The position numbers were made by a program, and so were the translations under genes. Positions 1-9,148 of a stretch of 64,000 bases of DNA are shown here, piece by piece. A model generated the notes under the pieces. That model was not told where the DNA came from. It was given only the letters and a program-made list of their open reading frames with translations, and ran no database searches. The DNA comes from Pontibacillus chungwhensis BH030062 (GTDB lineage: Bacteria > Bacillota > Bacilli > Bacillales > BH030062): contig NZ_AVBG01000008.1 of the NCBI RefSeq assembly GCF_000770675.1, positions 1-64,000 of the forward strand, in the 5' to 3' direction. The stretch's first letter is position 1. Each line of letters starts with the position of its first letter.

Positions 1-695
1 AACTCCTCCTCTAGTACCGATGCATACCGCTCAGCTTCCTCTTTTGATACAAATGTGCCTGTTATGAGTCGGTAAGGTGGGTTAAAGTTTGAATGGTCCG
101 CTCGTTCATACACCGTCCAGTTAAAGCGGCTTAATAAACGCTTTTTCCCTTTTGACAATTCTTCAGCTGTAGAGAATGTGCCTGTCATTATTCGGTATCT
201 TTTGACGTCTGCTTCCACCTTCGCTTTATCCAACACAGCCCTAAAGTCAAAACTAGGACAAGCTTTCCATTCATAACCTGGAAATTCATTATGACCTAAC
301 GTACGCTCATAGCGAGGCATCTCTTCCTTCAATGCCTCATGAAGGAGTCTGAGTGCTTTCTTCTGATCCAGACTCGGCTCATAATACCTGAAGTCCCCTA
401 CTAAGCAAACTCCGATCGCTCTTTTATTCCCATTTCCTACGTGATAACTCATTCGATCCAAATCGTGGTTCCATTCAATCGTTCCATCTTTCAGAATGAC
501 AAAGTGATAGCCGATACCTGGCCATTGATTCGTATGGACATGATACCTGGCAAAGGCTTCTGAGTCCCCCTCATCCGTTAACGAATGGTGAATCGCAATA
601 TCTGTCTTGCTCTCTAAACCAAACCGTTTATAATCCCCATCCCGCGCTGTTTTCCCACGTAGATCTACTAGTTTAGGTAGACTTTTGATTTTCAT
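1..695 (-). CDS. N-acetylmuramoyl-L-alanine amidase (endolysin type), 3' end beyond window
   Basis: Cell-wall hydrolase that cuts between N-acetylmuramic acid and L-alanine. About 231 codons are visible and the C-terminus runs off the left edge. I translated it from the reverse strand starting at MKIKSLPKLVDLRGKTARDG. The zinc-type amidase_2/PGRP fold is supported by IAIHHSL near residue 33, YHVGNGNKRAIGVCLVGDF in the middle, and GHNEFPG followed by ACPSFDF, which supply the expected His, His and Cys ligands. After the catalytic domain there are two SPOR-like repeats, YRIMTGTF and YRLITGTF, that probably bind peptidoglycan. It overlaps the upstream holin gene by 23 bp, the usual phage lysis arrangement. 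No signal peptide is visible, which fits holin-dependent release. Confidence 0.85.
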   Translation of the reverse strand, partial: MKIKSLPKLVDLRGKTARDGDYKRFGLESKTDIAIHHSLTDEGDSEAFARYHVHTNQWPGIGYHFVILKDGTIEWNHDLDRMSYHVGNGNKRAIGVCLVGDFRYYEPSLDQKKALRLLHEALKEEMPRYERTLGHNEFPGYEWKACPSFDFRAVLDKAKVEADVKRYRIMTGTFSTAEELSKGKKRLLSRFNWTVYERADHSNFNPPYRLITGTFVSKEEAERYASVLEEE

Positions 696-984
696 CCTCT
701 TCCTCCTTCTTCGTCTCTTCTTCTATAACTTCTCTATTTGCCTCCTGATCTAAAGGCTGTTGTTCTTCTTCCTTAGACTTGATTTCCTCTTCTAATACTT
801 CCTTAATGACTTCCTTCTCAGGTGAATGGATGACGCCAAGGAAGATTAAGATGGAAAGAATCACGCTCACGTACATTTCATATCGATCTACCATATCGAT
901 AAACCCGCAATCTTGCAAGAACATTCCCAATAGCGCAGCAATAGCTACCCATAGTCGATAACTCTTCCATTTGTTCCTCTTCAT
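673..984 (-). CDS. Phage-type holin
   Basis: Small membrane protein of 103 residues, MKRNKWKSYRLWVAIAALLG onward. It has two hydrophobic segments (about residues 9-25 and 36-55) and a long, very acidic and lysine-rich C-terminal tail. This resembles the phi-LC3/Phage_holin_1 group that opens the membrane so the amidase can reach the wall. The start at 984 is chosen because a strong ribosome site (AAAGGAGGTGAG) sits just before it; an in-frame ATG 25 codons upstream has none. The downstream amidase starts inside the end of this gene. No other phage genes are seen to its right, so this may be the edge of a prophage or a domesticated lysis pair. Confidence 0.75.
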   Translation of the reverse strand: MKRNKWKSYRLWVAIAALLGMFLQDCGFIDMVDRYEMYVSVILSILIFLGVIHSPEKEVIKEVLEEEIKSKEEEQQPLDQEANREVIEEETKKEEEDENQKST

Positions 985-1190
985 ATACTCACCTCCTTTT
1001 CTCTTTCTATAAAGTATGAAAGGTGGTCCACTTTTGACTGTATAATCCAGGAAAAACAACCCCTTTCTCCTCTATAATCGCGTCCAAATTAATATAAGGT
1101 GCCTATCTTCTACCAAAAATCAATTTGTGAATATTCATTTCGTTACGTGAATAGAGTGATAGTACTAGATATAGAGAAAGAGGTGGAACT

Positions 1191-2201
1191 GTGGACAAGC
1201 AGCAGGACATTTTACATGTACAAGGATTACGAACAAGTTTCTTTACTGATAATGGAATCGTACCAGCAGTCGATCATATCGATTTCACCATTCACAAAGG
1301 AGAAGTATTGGGGATTGTTGGAGAATCCGGTTGCGGAAAAAGCGTTACATCATTATCGATTATGGGCCTTCTCCCTCAAGCAGGGAGAATCGTGGATGGG
1401 GAGATTTTGTTTCAAGGGGAATCCCTTACGAAAGCTACTGAAAAACGAATGCGGTCTATAAGGGGAAATGAAATTGCCATGATTTTTCAAGAGCCCATGA
1501 CCTCACTCAATCCCCTATTTAAGATAGGGAACCAGCTCACAGAAGCCATTCATACCCACCAATCATGCTCCAAAGAAAAGGCGAGAAAGCGATCAGTTGA
1601 GATGCTTGAGCTTGTTGGGCTACCGAGAGCTGAGCAACTACTTAACGATTACCCACATCAGTTATCAGGGGGTATGAGACAAAGGGTTATGATTGCGATG
1701 AGCATGATTTGTGAACCCCAACTTTTAATTGCGGATGAGCCTACCACAGCTTTAGATGTCACGATCCAAAAACAAATACTTCAGTTGATGAAAGAATTAA
1801 ATAAAAAGCTTCATACATCCATCATGATGATTACTCATGACCTCGGTGTTGTAGCTGAAGTCTGTGACAGAGTGGTGGTCATGTATGCCGGAAAAATTGT
1901 TGAGGAAGCGCCTGTTAGGACGATCTTTAAACACGCTTTACATCCATATACAAAAGGACTCCTCGCATCTGTTCCAGATATTCGTTCTAAGAAAGATCGC
2001 CTTCAATCTATACCTGGCAATGTGCCAAAGCCTGGATCCATTGATAAGGGCTGTCGATTTGCGGAGCGTTGTGAACATGCAATGGAGCGATGTTTCACAG
2101 AAGACCCTCCTCTATACAAGGCAGAGGAAAATCAACAAGTAAGATGCTTTCTATATGACACAGAGGCAAAGGAGGAAAGCCATGAAACTACCACTCCTTG
2201 A
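1191..2201 (+). CDS. dppD: Dipeptide ABC transporter ATP-binding protein DppD
   Basis: ATPase of a peptide importer, 336 residues, starting at GTG behind AGAAAGAGGTGG. Walker A is GESGCGKS (about residues 44-51), the ABC signature is LSGGMRQR, Walker B is [12 protein letters not shown], and the switch histidine is in MITHDLG. The C-terminal part has the oligopeptide-transporter cysteine motif ([15 protein letters not shown]) that in this family can hold an iron-sulfur cluster. It is the first gene of a five-gene operon and overlaps the second ATPase gene by 20 bp. The order D-F-A-B-C is that of the B. subtilis app operon, but the binding protein downstream is more like DppA, so dipeptides are the likelier substrate. 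Confidence 0.9.
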   Translation: MDKQQDILHVQGLRTSFFTDNGIVPAVDHIDFTIHKGEVLGIVGESGCGKSVTSLSIMGLLPQAGRIVDGEILFQGESLTKATEKRMRSIRGNEIAMIFQEPMTSLNPLFKIGNQLTEAIHTHQSCSKEKARKRSVEMLELVGLPRAEQLLNDYPHQLSGGMRQRVMIAMSMICEPQLLIADEPTTALDVTIQKQILQLMKELNKKLHTSIMMITHDLGVVAEVCDRVVVMYAGKIVEEAPVRTIFKHALHPYTKGLLASVPDIRSKKDRLQSIPGNVPKPGSIDKGCRFAERCEHAMERCFTEDPPLYKAEENQQVRCFLYDTEAKEESHETTTP

Positions 2202-3156
2202 AGTAAACCAGATTAAGAAATACTTCCCCATTACCGGTGGCATCCTCGGTAGAAAAGTTGGAGAGGTCAAAGCCGTAGATAGGGTTTCTTTTGCCGTGTA
2301 CAAAGGAGAAACGTTAGGTCTTGTAGGGGAAAGTGGGTGTGGAAAGTCGACAATTGGACGTCTCTTACTCCGCCTCCAGGAAGCTACAGATGGTGAAATA
2401 CGATTCGAGGACAAAGATATCCAAGCACTTTCACCTAAACTATTGAAAAAGATCCGAAAAGAAATGCAGCTCGTCTTCCAAGATCCCTATGCCTCCCTTA
2501 ATCCAAGGCACAAAGTTGAGAAGATCCTAGAAGAGCCGCTCATTGTTCATGGCATTAAGGATAAAAAAGAGCGGAGAGAACGAATCATGAACATGCTCGA
2601 AACCGTCGGATTAGACCGATACCACGCCGAGCGTTATCCCCACCAATTCAGCGGCGGACAGCGCCAGCGAATCGGCATTGCTCGTGCATTAATGACAAAT
2701 CCAAAGCTCATCATTGCAGATGAACCTGTATCAGCTCTAGACGTTTCCATACAGTCTCAAGTTTTGAACTTATTAAAGGATTTACAAGCTGAATTTGACC
2801 TCACATATATTTTTATTGCACACGATTTAGGAGTTGTTCGTCATATCAGCGACCGTGTTGGCGTAATGTATTTAGGAAGAATGGTCGAGCTAACAGACAG
2901 TGAAAGACTTTACGAGGAACCGCTTCACCCTTACACCAAGTCTCTCCTCTCTTCTGTTCCTGTACCAGATCCAGACGATCAGTCAGATAGCGAAGTTTTA
3001 ACAGGAGAGATCCCGAGTGCTTCTAACCCTCCTAAGGGCTGTGCCTTTCACACAAGGTGCAAGGAGTGTATGGATGTCTGCAAAACGAGCCGACCTACAT
3101 TTCAAGAAATTAGTCCAGGGCATCACGTTGCGTGCCACCTTTATGGTGATGCGTAA
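2182..3156 (+). CDS. dppF: Dipeptide ABC transporter ATP-binding protein DppF
   Basis: Second ATPase of the peptide importer, 324 residues from the ATG at 2182. That start has GGAGG eight bases upstream; an in-frame ATG nine codons earlier lacks a site. Walker A is GESGCGKST, the signature is FSGGQRQR, Walker B is LIIADEPVSALD, and the switch is FIAHDLG. It ends with the same cysteine motif (GCAFHTRCKECMDVC). It pairs with the preceding ATPase as a heterodimer driving the two permeases encoded downstream. The 20 bp overlap with dppD suggests translational coupling. Confidence 0.9.
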   Translation: MKLPLLEVNQIKKYFPITGGILGRKVGEVKAVDRVSFAVYKGETLGLVGESGCGKSTIGRLLLRLQEATDGEIRFEDKDIQALSPKLLKKIRKEMQLVFQDPYASLNPRHKVEKILEEPLIVHGIKDKKERRERIMNMLETVGLDRYHAERYPHQFSGGQRQRIGIARALMTNPKLIIADEPVSALDVSIQSQVLNLLKDLQAEFDLTYIFIAHDLGVVRHISDRVGVMYLGRMVELTDSERLYEEPLHPYTKSLLSSVPVPDPDDQSDSEVLTGEIPSASNPPKGCAFHTRCKECMDVCKTSRPTFQEISPGHHVACHLYGDA

Positions 3157-3199
3157 CATTTATATAAAGTTATCTAACATTTAAGGGGGAATTTCACGC

Positions 3200-4870
3200 A
3201 TGACGAAACGTTTTTGGCTTTTATCATTACTACTTATGCTTGTCTTATCTGTGGCTTTAGTTGGTTGCAGTGACAAGGAGAAAGAAGACGAAACGAAGGA
3301 ACCTGCTACAGAAGACCAAACCGATGACACAACAGAAGAAACGACAGACGAAGCATCAGAAGAGGGAACTGAGGAAGTAAAGGACACCTTAGTTTATGCT
3401 CGCGGTGGAGACTCAACAGCCCTTGATCCGATTACAACGACGGAAGGTGAAACATTCCGCGTAACAGAAAACCTTTTTGAAACCTTATTAAACTATGAAG
3501 ATACAAATACAGAATTAGTTCCAGGTCTGGCTAAGGAGTGGGACGTTTCTGAGGATGGGTTAACTTATACCTTCTCACTTGAAGAAGGTGTGACATTCCA
3601 TGACGGAACTCCTTTCAACGCAGAAGCAGTTGTATTTAACTTTGAGCGTTGGATGAACGGGGATGCAGATCAATTCCCTTACTACACCATGTTTGGCGGA
3701 TTTAAAGGAGACGAGGGACACGTTATCGCAGGCGTCGAAGCCGTTGACGAGTTAACTGTTCAATTTACTTTAAATCGCCCTCAAGCTCCGTTCCTGAAAA
3801 ACTTAGCTATGTCCCCATTCGGAATGGCAAGTCCAGCTGCCCTCGATGAATACGGTGATAAATTTACAGAGAACCCTATTGGAACAGGACCATTTAAGTT
3901 CTCTGAATGGAAACGTAACGAACGTATTGTATTAGAGAAGAACGAAGATTACTGGAAAGAAGGACTACCAAAGCTTAGTAAAGTGATTTACACGGTTATT
4001 CCTGAGAACTCTGCTCGATTGAATGCTCTTATGTCAGGAGAAGTTGACCTCATTGATGGCGTGAATCCTTCTGATGTAGAACGAATCAAAGCAGATGACA
4101 CTCTTCAGCTATTAGAACGCCCGTCTATGAATATTGGATACATGGCTTTTACTATGAATCGCGAAACACCAATGGCTGATGTATTAGTGCGCCAGGCTCT
4201 CTCTCATGCCGTACCAAAGGATCAAATCATTGAAGCCTTCTACGGAGGGTTAGCAGAACCTGCAAAAACAGTTATGCCTCCAAGCATCGAAGGATACAAC
4301 GATGCTATTGAGGATTATGAATACGATTTAGAGAAAGCTAAATCTCTCTTGGCTGAGGCCGGATATGCAGATGGCTTCGAGTTTGACTTATGGTATATGC
4401 CTGTTCCACGCCCTTACATTCCAGAAGGCCAAAAAATCGCAGAAGTCCTACAACAAAGCTTCGCGGAAATTGGGGTCACAGCGAACTTACAAACAGCTGA
4501 CTGGGGTACGTATCTTGAGAAAGCCAGCAAAGGTGACTTTGATGCCTTCTTACTTGGCTGGACAGGTGACAATGGCGACCCTGACAACTTCATTTACACT
4601 TTACTTGATAAAGACAGCATCGGCAGTAACAACTATGCTTACTACTCAAACGATGAGCTTCACGACATCTTGATTGAAGCTCAAACGATAACCGATCAAG
4701 ACAAACGTAACGAGCTATACAAAGAAGCACAAGTCATCGTACACAATGACGCGCCATGGATCCCACTTGTTCACTCAACTCCAGTCATCGCAGCTAAAAA
4801 GGAAATCAGCGGCTACATCCCGCACCCAACCGGATCTGAACCAGTCACAAACACAGAATTCACCAAATAA
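3200..4870 (+). CDS. dppA: Dipeptide-binding lipoprotein DppA
   Basis: Extracellular solute-binding lipoprotein, 556 residues. The signal peptide ends in the lipobox LVGC with the acylated cysteine at residue 23. A 35-residue acidic Asp/Glu/Thr-rich linker follows, common in surface proteins of salt-adapted bacilli, and then an SBP_bac_5 domain. Segments such as NPIGTGPFKFSEW, LWYMPVPRPYIP and GWTGDNGDPDNF match E. coli DppA closely as I recall it, rather than AppA/OppA. It sits between the ATPase genes and the permease genes. A 180 bp gap with three small palindromes separates it from dppB and may lower expression of the downstream genes. Confidence 0.88.
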   Translation: MTKRFWLLSLLLMLVLSVALVGCSDKEKEDETKEPATEDQTDDTTEETTDEASEEGTEEVKDTLVYARGGDSTALDPITTTEGETFRVTENLFETLLNYEDTNTELVPGLAKEWDVSEDGLTYTFSLEEGVTFHDGTPFNAEAVVFNFERWMNGDADQFPYYTMFGGFKGDEGHVIAGVEAVDELTVQFTLNRPQAPFLKNLAMSPFGMASPAALDEYGDKFTENPIGTGPFKFSEWKRNERIVLEKNEDYWKEGLPKLSKVIYTVIPENSARLNALMSGEVDLIDGVNPSDVERIKADDTLQLLERPSMNIGYMAFTMNRETPMADVLVRQALSHAVPKDQIIEAFYGGLAEPAKTVMPPSIEGYNDAIEDYEYDLEKAKSLLAEAGYADGFEFDLWYMPVPRPYIPEGQKIAEVLQQSFAEIGVTANLQTADWGTYLEKASKGDFDAFLLGWTGDNGDPDNFIYTLLDKDSIGSNNYAYYSNDELHDILIEAQTITDQDKRNELYKEAQVIVHNDAPWIPLVHSTPVIAAKKEISGYIPHPTGSEPVTNTEFTK

Positions 4871-4896
4871 AAATTTCACGCATTAAAGCAAGAAAC

Positions 4897-5002
4897 GGTG
4901 TCAGACACCATGCCATACTGTACAGCATTAAAGAACTGAAGGGTGTCTGACACCCTAAGTTGTTGTACAGCGTTAAAGTGGTGCAGGGTGTCTGGCACCC
5001 TT
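4897..5002. repeat. Three small palindromes of the GTGTC-GACAC family
   Basis: Three copies of a short palindrome lie between dppA and dppB: GGTGTCAGACACC at 4897-4909, GGGTGTCTGACACCCT at 4941-4956 and AGGGTGTCTGGCACCCTT at 4985-5002. Similar palindromes occur at four other places in this window. No T-run follows them, so they are not ordinary terminators. They could act as RNA-stabilising hairpins between the highly expressed binding protein and the permeases, or simply be REP-like repeats. Confidence 0.75.
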
Positions 5003-5046
5003 CTTTATGATAAAGCAGTAAAGTTTGTTATTACGGGAGGTGTCGT

Positions 5047-6051
5047 ATGGGGGCTTATGCCGTTCGTAGGATTTTTATGCTTTTACCTGTTTTGTTTGGT
5101 ATGAGTTTACTTGTTTTTTCAATCATTTACTTAATTCCTGGTAATCCAGCGCAGATTATATTGGGGCAAAGAGCAACCGCTGAAGCCATTGCTGAAGTAG
5201 AGAAGCAGCTCGGACTTGATCAACCATGGCATATCCAATATGTAGATTATATCGGCAGTCTTCTTCAAGGGGACCTTGGGACCTCTATTAAAACGGACGT
5301 TCCAATCAGCCAGGAGATCTTCCCCTATCTCGCTGCTACAGTAGAATTAACGATGATCGCTATGATCATTGCGATCTTTATCGGAGTCAACGCAGGAATC
5401 ATTAGCGCCTGGTTTCATAATTCCTGGTTCGACTATACCGCTATGATTTTTGCTCTTATTGGTGTTTCGATGCCAATCTTCTGGCTCGGTTTAATGGAGC
5501 AATATATCTTCTCTGTTCAATTAGACTGGCTCCCTTCTACTGGCCGTTATGAAGCTTCAAGCGTAATCGACCCTATCACGCATTTATATTTGGTGGACAC
5601 ACTTTTACAAGGAAATATGGAACAGTTTACAGACGTAGCGAAGCACCTAGTTTTACCCGGGATTGCTCTTGCCACTATCCCAATGGCCATTATCGCCCGG
5701 ATGACTCGTTCATCAATGCTTGAGGTCATGCGTTCTGATTATATCCGCACGGCACGCGCAAAAGGGCTTACAAACTTCTGGGTGGTGTACAAGCACTCTC
5801 TAAAAAATGCCGTGATTCCCGTCCTTACCGTTATTGGGCTTCAAACCGGTCTTTTACTAGGTGGTGCGATCTTAACCGAAACCATCTTCGGTTGGCCTGG
5901 AATCGGTCGATATATTTACGATGCCATCCAGTACAGAGACTACCCTGTTATTCAGTCTGGGATTCTATTAATTGCAACGATTTTCGTTTTTATTAACGTT
6001 ATTGTGGACTTGCTTTACGCCTTTATTGATCCACGAATCGATTATAAATAG
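5047..6051 (+). CDS. dppB: Dipeptide ABC transporter permease DppB
   Basis: Inner-membrane permease, 334 residues, starting behind ACGGGAGGTG. It shows the DppB/OppB pattern: first helix near residues 10-30, the PGNPA periplasmic motif, a long external loop (about 150-185), and the cytoplasmic EAA loop ARAKGLTNFWVVYKHSLKNA that docks on the ATPases. The conserved end of this family, LLYAFIDPRIDYK, is present. It pairs with the permease gene 14 bp downstream. Confidence 0.9.
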   Translation: MGAYAVRRIFMLLPVLFGMSLLVFSIIYLIPGNPAQIILGQRATAEAIAEVEKQLGLDQPWHIQYVDYIGSLLQGDLGTSIKTDVPISQEIFPYLAATVELTMIAMIIAIFIGVNAGIISAWFHNSWFDYTAMIFALIGVSMPIFWLGLMEQYIFSVQLDWLPSTGRYEASSVIDPITHLYLVDTLLQGNMEQFTDVAKHLVLPGIALATIPMAIIARMTRSSMLEVMRSDYIRTARAKGLTNFWVVYKHSLKNAVIPVLTVIGLQTGLLLGGAILTETIFGWPGIGRYIYDAIQYRDYPVIQSGILLIATIFVFINVIVDLLYAFIDPRIDYK

Positions 6052-6065
6052 AAAGGAGGAAACAC

Positions 6066-6962
6066 ATGCAGCATACCACACCCTCACTTCAACAACCTGC
6101 GAACACCTCTATCGAAAAACCATCATCTCCTTGGCGTGACGCATGGCGAAGCTTTGCCAAAAATAAAATAGCTATCGCAGGCTTGAGTATTGTTGTCTTT
6201 TTTATCTTAGTGGCGCTCTTTGCCCCACTTATTATGCCCTATGATCATACGAAACCAGATCTATTAAATCGATTAAAAGGTCCATCTGCTGAGCACTGGC
6301 TCGGGACAGATGACTTCGGACGAGATATTCTATCACGCATTATTTATGGTGCACGAATCTCGCTTTGGGTCGGTTTCTCTTGTGTTGCAGGATCCATTCT
6401 AGTCGGCTGTACACTTGGGATATTAGCCGGTTTTTACGGAAAATGGGTAGATACAGTCATCTCAAGAATATTCGATATCTTGCTAGCCTTCCCTAGCATC
6501 CTTCTCGCTATTGCAATCGTAGCTATACTAGGACCGGATTTACAAAATGCACTCATTGCCATCGCTGTTATTAACGTACCGAATTTCGGTAGACTCATTC
6601 GTTCAAAAGTGTTGAGTGTGAAAGAAGAAGAATACATCACAGCAGCCAGATCAATTGGCATGAATGATGCGCGGATCCTTTTCCATCACGTACTCCCTAA
6701 CAGTATGACCCCGGTCATTGTACAAGGGACACTTGCTGTAGCTACAGCGATTATTGAAGTAGCTGCACTAAGTTTCCTTGGTCTAGGTGCACAGTCACCA
6801 GACGTCGATTGGGGAAAAATGCTTGCAGATTCAAAAAGTTACCTCGTACAAGCCCCGTGGACCATGATTTTCCCCGGACTTTCCATTATGTTGACGGTCC
6901 TTGGGTTCAATTTAATGGGGGATGGATTGCGGGATGCCCTGGACCCTAAGATGAAACAATAA
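6066..6962 (+). CDS. dppC: Dipeptide ABC transporter permease DppC
   Basis: Second permease, 298 residues, preceded by GAAAGGAGGAAAC. It has the OppC/DppC signature HWLGTDDFGRDILSRIIYGA after the first helix, the EAA loop (ARSIGMNDARILFHHVLPNS) and the family ending GDGLRDALDPKMKQ. The N-terminal 35 residues are hydrophilic and cytoplasmic. It is the last gene of the dpp operon; a hairpin follows 16 bp after the stop codon. Confidence 0.9.
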   Translation: MQHTTPSLQQPANTSIEKPSSPWRDAWRSFAKNKIAIAGLSIVVFFILVALFAPLIMPYDHTKPDLLNRLKGPSAEHWLGTDDFGRDILSRIIYGARISLWVGFSCVAGSILVGCTLGILAGFYGKWVDTVISRIFDILLAFPSILLAIAIVAILGPDLQNALIAIAVINVPNFGRLIRSKVLSVKEEEYITAARSIGMNDARILFHHVLPNSMTPVIVQGTLAVATAIIEVAALSFLGLGAQSPDVDWGKMLADSKSYLVQAPWTMIFPGLSIMLTVLGFNLMGDGLRDALDPKMKQ

Positions 6963-6978
6963 CACTTTTGTCCAAGAA

Positions 6979-7015
6979 AAATGCGCGAAGAGTCCATTTA
7001 ACCCTTCGCGCATTT
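6979..7015. terminator. Shared terminator between dppC and the photolyase gene
   Basis: Perfect 12 bp stem AAATGCGCGAAG / CTTCGCGCATTT with a 13-base loop between two convergent genes. The T-run is better on the minus strand (ATTTTTC), so it mainly ends the photolyase transcript and probably also the dpp operon. Confidence 0.8.
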
Positions 7016-7023
7016 ATACATCT

Positions 7024-8484
7024 TTATTCCGTAAACAAATCAAATACGATTTGTTCATTTCCTTCCTTATCCGCTTCCTTCTTTTTTAACCCGTCCCCAC
7101 TACTTTCAACGTCTGCCATCCGTGCTCTCACATGTCGATTAGCCTTACCTACATCAACAATCGGTCCATAGTAATCCAAGTGAAAGAAGCCATCATATTT
7201 CCAAGGTTCATGAATGTAACTATCCGGGACATGCTTTAATTCCGGCACGTATTGACGCACGAATCTCCCTTCCGGATCATGCTTTTTCCCTTCTTTGATC
7301 GGATCATACAAACATACCCTTTTCATAGATTCAGGGGAAACCACTAAATGTACCTGCTTATAATGAATACCAGGCTCATAATCTACGAAAAGCCCTGCAA
7401 GGTAGTCAGCTGGTTCCTTCCAGTTCATTCTAAGTGTGTGACACGCAAAAGATAAAAGCATGGCCCGTGATCTAAAGTTAAGCCATCCTGTCTTTATTAG
7501 AGCTCGCATCGCCGCATCAATTATAGGGAAACCCGTCTCTCCTCTAGACCAACGTTCAAAGCCTTCTTGCCATACATCCCTACTTGGATCGAATGTAGGG
7601 TTACCAGAGTTGCAAGCAAATTGAGGGTGGTCCTCAATCCATTGAATCGAACGACAATGCTCTTCCAACTTAGAGTTAAACGCTTTTAATTGTTTCTTGT
7701 CATCACTCTTATCACATTGCTCAATCGCTTCCTTTGTTAGCTGCACGACCTGCCTCATAGATATATTCCCAAAAGCAAGGTAAGGAGAAAGCCGGCTACA
7801 AGTGTTCGTTGAAGCAAGAGGATTGGCAAGTTCTTCTTTGTATCTTGTAAATCGCCCGTCAAGAAAGCTCTCAAGCGTTTCATGCGCCAGCCCTTCTCCC
7901 CCTTGTTGCCCGTATTTGATACGATATCCTCCGATTTTAAACCTCAAAAGCGTATCCATATTAGTGGTAATCGTACTTGGGAGAATTTCCTGATCTAGAG
8001 TCAGAATCGAATCAGGAGCATTCATAACTGGCGTTTCGATAAACTCTTTCCAATCTTTCTTAAAAAGTTCCTCGCTCCTCTCTCCCCGCACAACCCCACA
8101 ATGTTGATATTCATGAAAAAGAAGACCCCGATCCTTCATCCATTGACGCACACGTTTGTCTCGCTCGTATGTAACAGGAGTTCCATTCTCTTCATGCGCA
8201 TGCAATGTAAAAGGGCCCACAGATTCGTAAATCGTACCTAGAACGCTCTCCATCTCTGCTATCGTCACGAACATTGATCCCCCTAATCTTTCAAAAGCTC
8301 CTTGTAAATCTTCCAAACTTTCTTTCACGAACTGTAAATGGCGAATGGATAATTCACTCTCTTGCCAAATAGACGGTTCCGCCACATAAAGAGGTAAAAT
8401 AGGCTCCTTTTCTCTCCATGCTTCTTGAAGCGGACGATGATCACCAATACGTAAATCTCGTTTATACCAAACTACATGTAACAC
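7024..8484 (-). CDS. Cryptochrome/DNA photolyase family protein
   Basis: FAD-binding flavoprotein of 486 residues, expected to repair UV pyrimidine dimers with blue light or to sense light. The N-terminal antenna-binding Rossmann domain starts VWYKRDLRIGDH. The C-terminal FAD domain contains RLSPYLAFGNIS, ETGFPIIDAAMRAL, GWLNFRSRAMLLSF and HDPEGRFVRQYVPEL. The start is taken as GTG at 8484, nine bases after a GGGGGG ribosome site; longer in-frame extensions give non-homologous sequence. Odd point: after DYEPGIHYKQ the usual conserved QM-x-x-GTTG-type stretch is replaced by VHLVVSPESMKRV, with length preserved, so activity is uncertain. Confidence 0.85.
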   Translation of the reverse strand: MLHVVWYKRDLRIGDHRPLQEAWREKEPILPLYVAEPSIWQESELSIRHLQFVKESLEDLQGAFERLGGSMFVTIAEMESVLGTIYESVGPFTLHAHEENGTPVTYERDKRVRQWMKDRGLLFHEYQHCGVVRGERSEELFKKDWKEFIETPVMNAPDSILTLDQEILPSTITTNMDTLLRFKIGGYRIKYGQQGGEGLAHETLESFLDGRFTRYKEELANPLASTNTCSRLSPYLAFGNISMRQVVQLTKEAIEQCDKSDDKKQLKAFNSKLEEHCRSIQWIEDHPQFACNSGNPTFDPSRDVWQEGFERWSRGETGFPIIDAAMRALIKTGWLNFRSRAMLLSFACHTLRMNWKEPADYLAGLFVDYEPGIHYKQVHLVVSPESMKRVCLYDPIKEGKKHDPEGRFVRQYVPELKHVPDSYIHEPWKYDGFFHLDYYGPIVDVGKANRHVRARMADVESSGDGLKKKEADKEGNEQIVFDLFTE

Positions 8485-8561
8485 AAGAATCCCCCCTCTT
8501 GATGTACAATTATTGTAAATCAAATTGGAAACATTCGCACAGAAATAGAAGCGCTCTCCAT

Positions 8562-8594
8562 AAAAAAGGAGTACTCGATTACCGAGTACTCCTT
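8562..8594 (-). terminator. Terminator of the small gene upstream of the photolyase
   Basis: Stem AAGGAGTACTCG / CGAGTACTCCTT with a 5-base loop, followed on the minus strand by TTTTTTAT. It ends the transcript of the 98-codon gene and separates it from the photolyase gene. Confidence 0.85.
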
Positions 8595-8612
8595 CTCTAT
8601 CTAACATAAACT

Positions 8613-8909
8613 TTATAAATGATAGGCAATTCCCCTGCAAAATTCGTAAACAAAATCTGCATCAACCATCTTCGTTGATCCATTGGCAGAGCATAAGTAA
8701 AAGGTACCTTCTTGATTATGAATATAATCTCCACTTCCAACGTATTGACCGTTTCTTAATTCAATTAAGCAATTAGGCACGTGTACGATATTTTCATTTC
8801 TAAAAGTAATCAAATACTCTACAGTTTTCTCATCTTGTTCTTGTTTCGCCCGGGAAATGCTTTGCAATAAACTTAAGTCCGATTCAAGAAACTTTGCTGT
8901 CATTGTCAT
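8613..8909 (-). CDS. Small protein of unknown function
   Basis: 98 residues, starting MTMTAKFLESDLSLLQSISR. I do not recognise the family. It is soluble, with an N-terminal helix and then a beta-rich part containing GSGDYIHNQEGTFYLCSANG. The start at 8909 gives eight bases between GGAGG and ATG; the ATG two codons earlier is only two bases from the site. It has its own terminator and a 240 bp upstream region, so it is probably transcribed alone. Nothing in the context tells its role. Confidence 0.6.
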   Translation of the reverse strand: MTMTAKFLESDLSLLQSISRAKQEQDEKTVEYLITFRNENIVHVPNCLIELRNGQYVGSGDYIHNQEGTFYLCSANGSTKMVDADFVYEFCRGIAYHL

Positions 8910-9089
8910 ATGCATACCCTCCTAATTATATTTATATAATACCCGTTCCCAAGTATTATAAAACGTTTCTAGCGAAAAAACGCGCGAATTTTGTAGATTG
9001 TTCTAAATTTTCTAATAATATTATGTAAAATATTTATTACAGATAGATACTCCCTTCTTTACGTAAGACTTCCCACTTCCCCGCTATAC

Positions 9090-9141
9090 AAAAAAGTAGT
9101 CCAGTTCAAGGGAATCACCCCCTTAAATACTGAACTACTTC
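9090..9141 (-). terminator. Terminator of the trp operon
   Basis: After trpG, on the minus strand, a long imperfect stem (AAGTAGTTCAGT ... ACTGGACTACTT, with an inner AAGGG/CCCTT pairing) is followed by TTTTTTGTA. The rest of the 240 bp gap up to 8910 shows nothing else I can name. Confidence 0.85.
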
Positions 9142-9148
9142 TATACAC

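Noticed and set aside
1191-6962. Assignment of the operon as app (oligopeptide) because of its gene order
   Set aside because: The order is app-like, but the binding protein carries several DppA-specific segments, so dpp is preferred.
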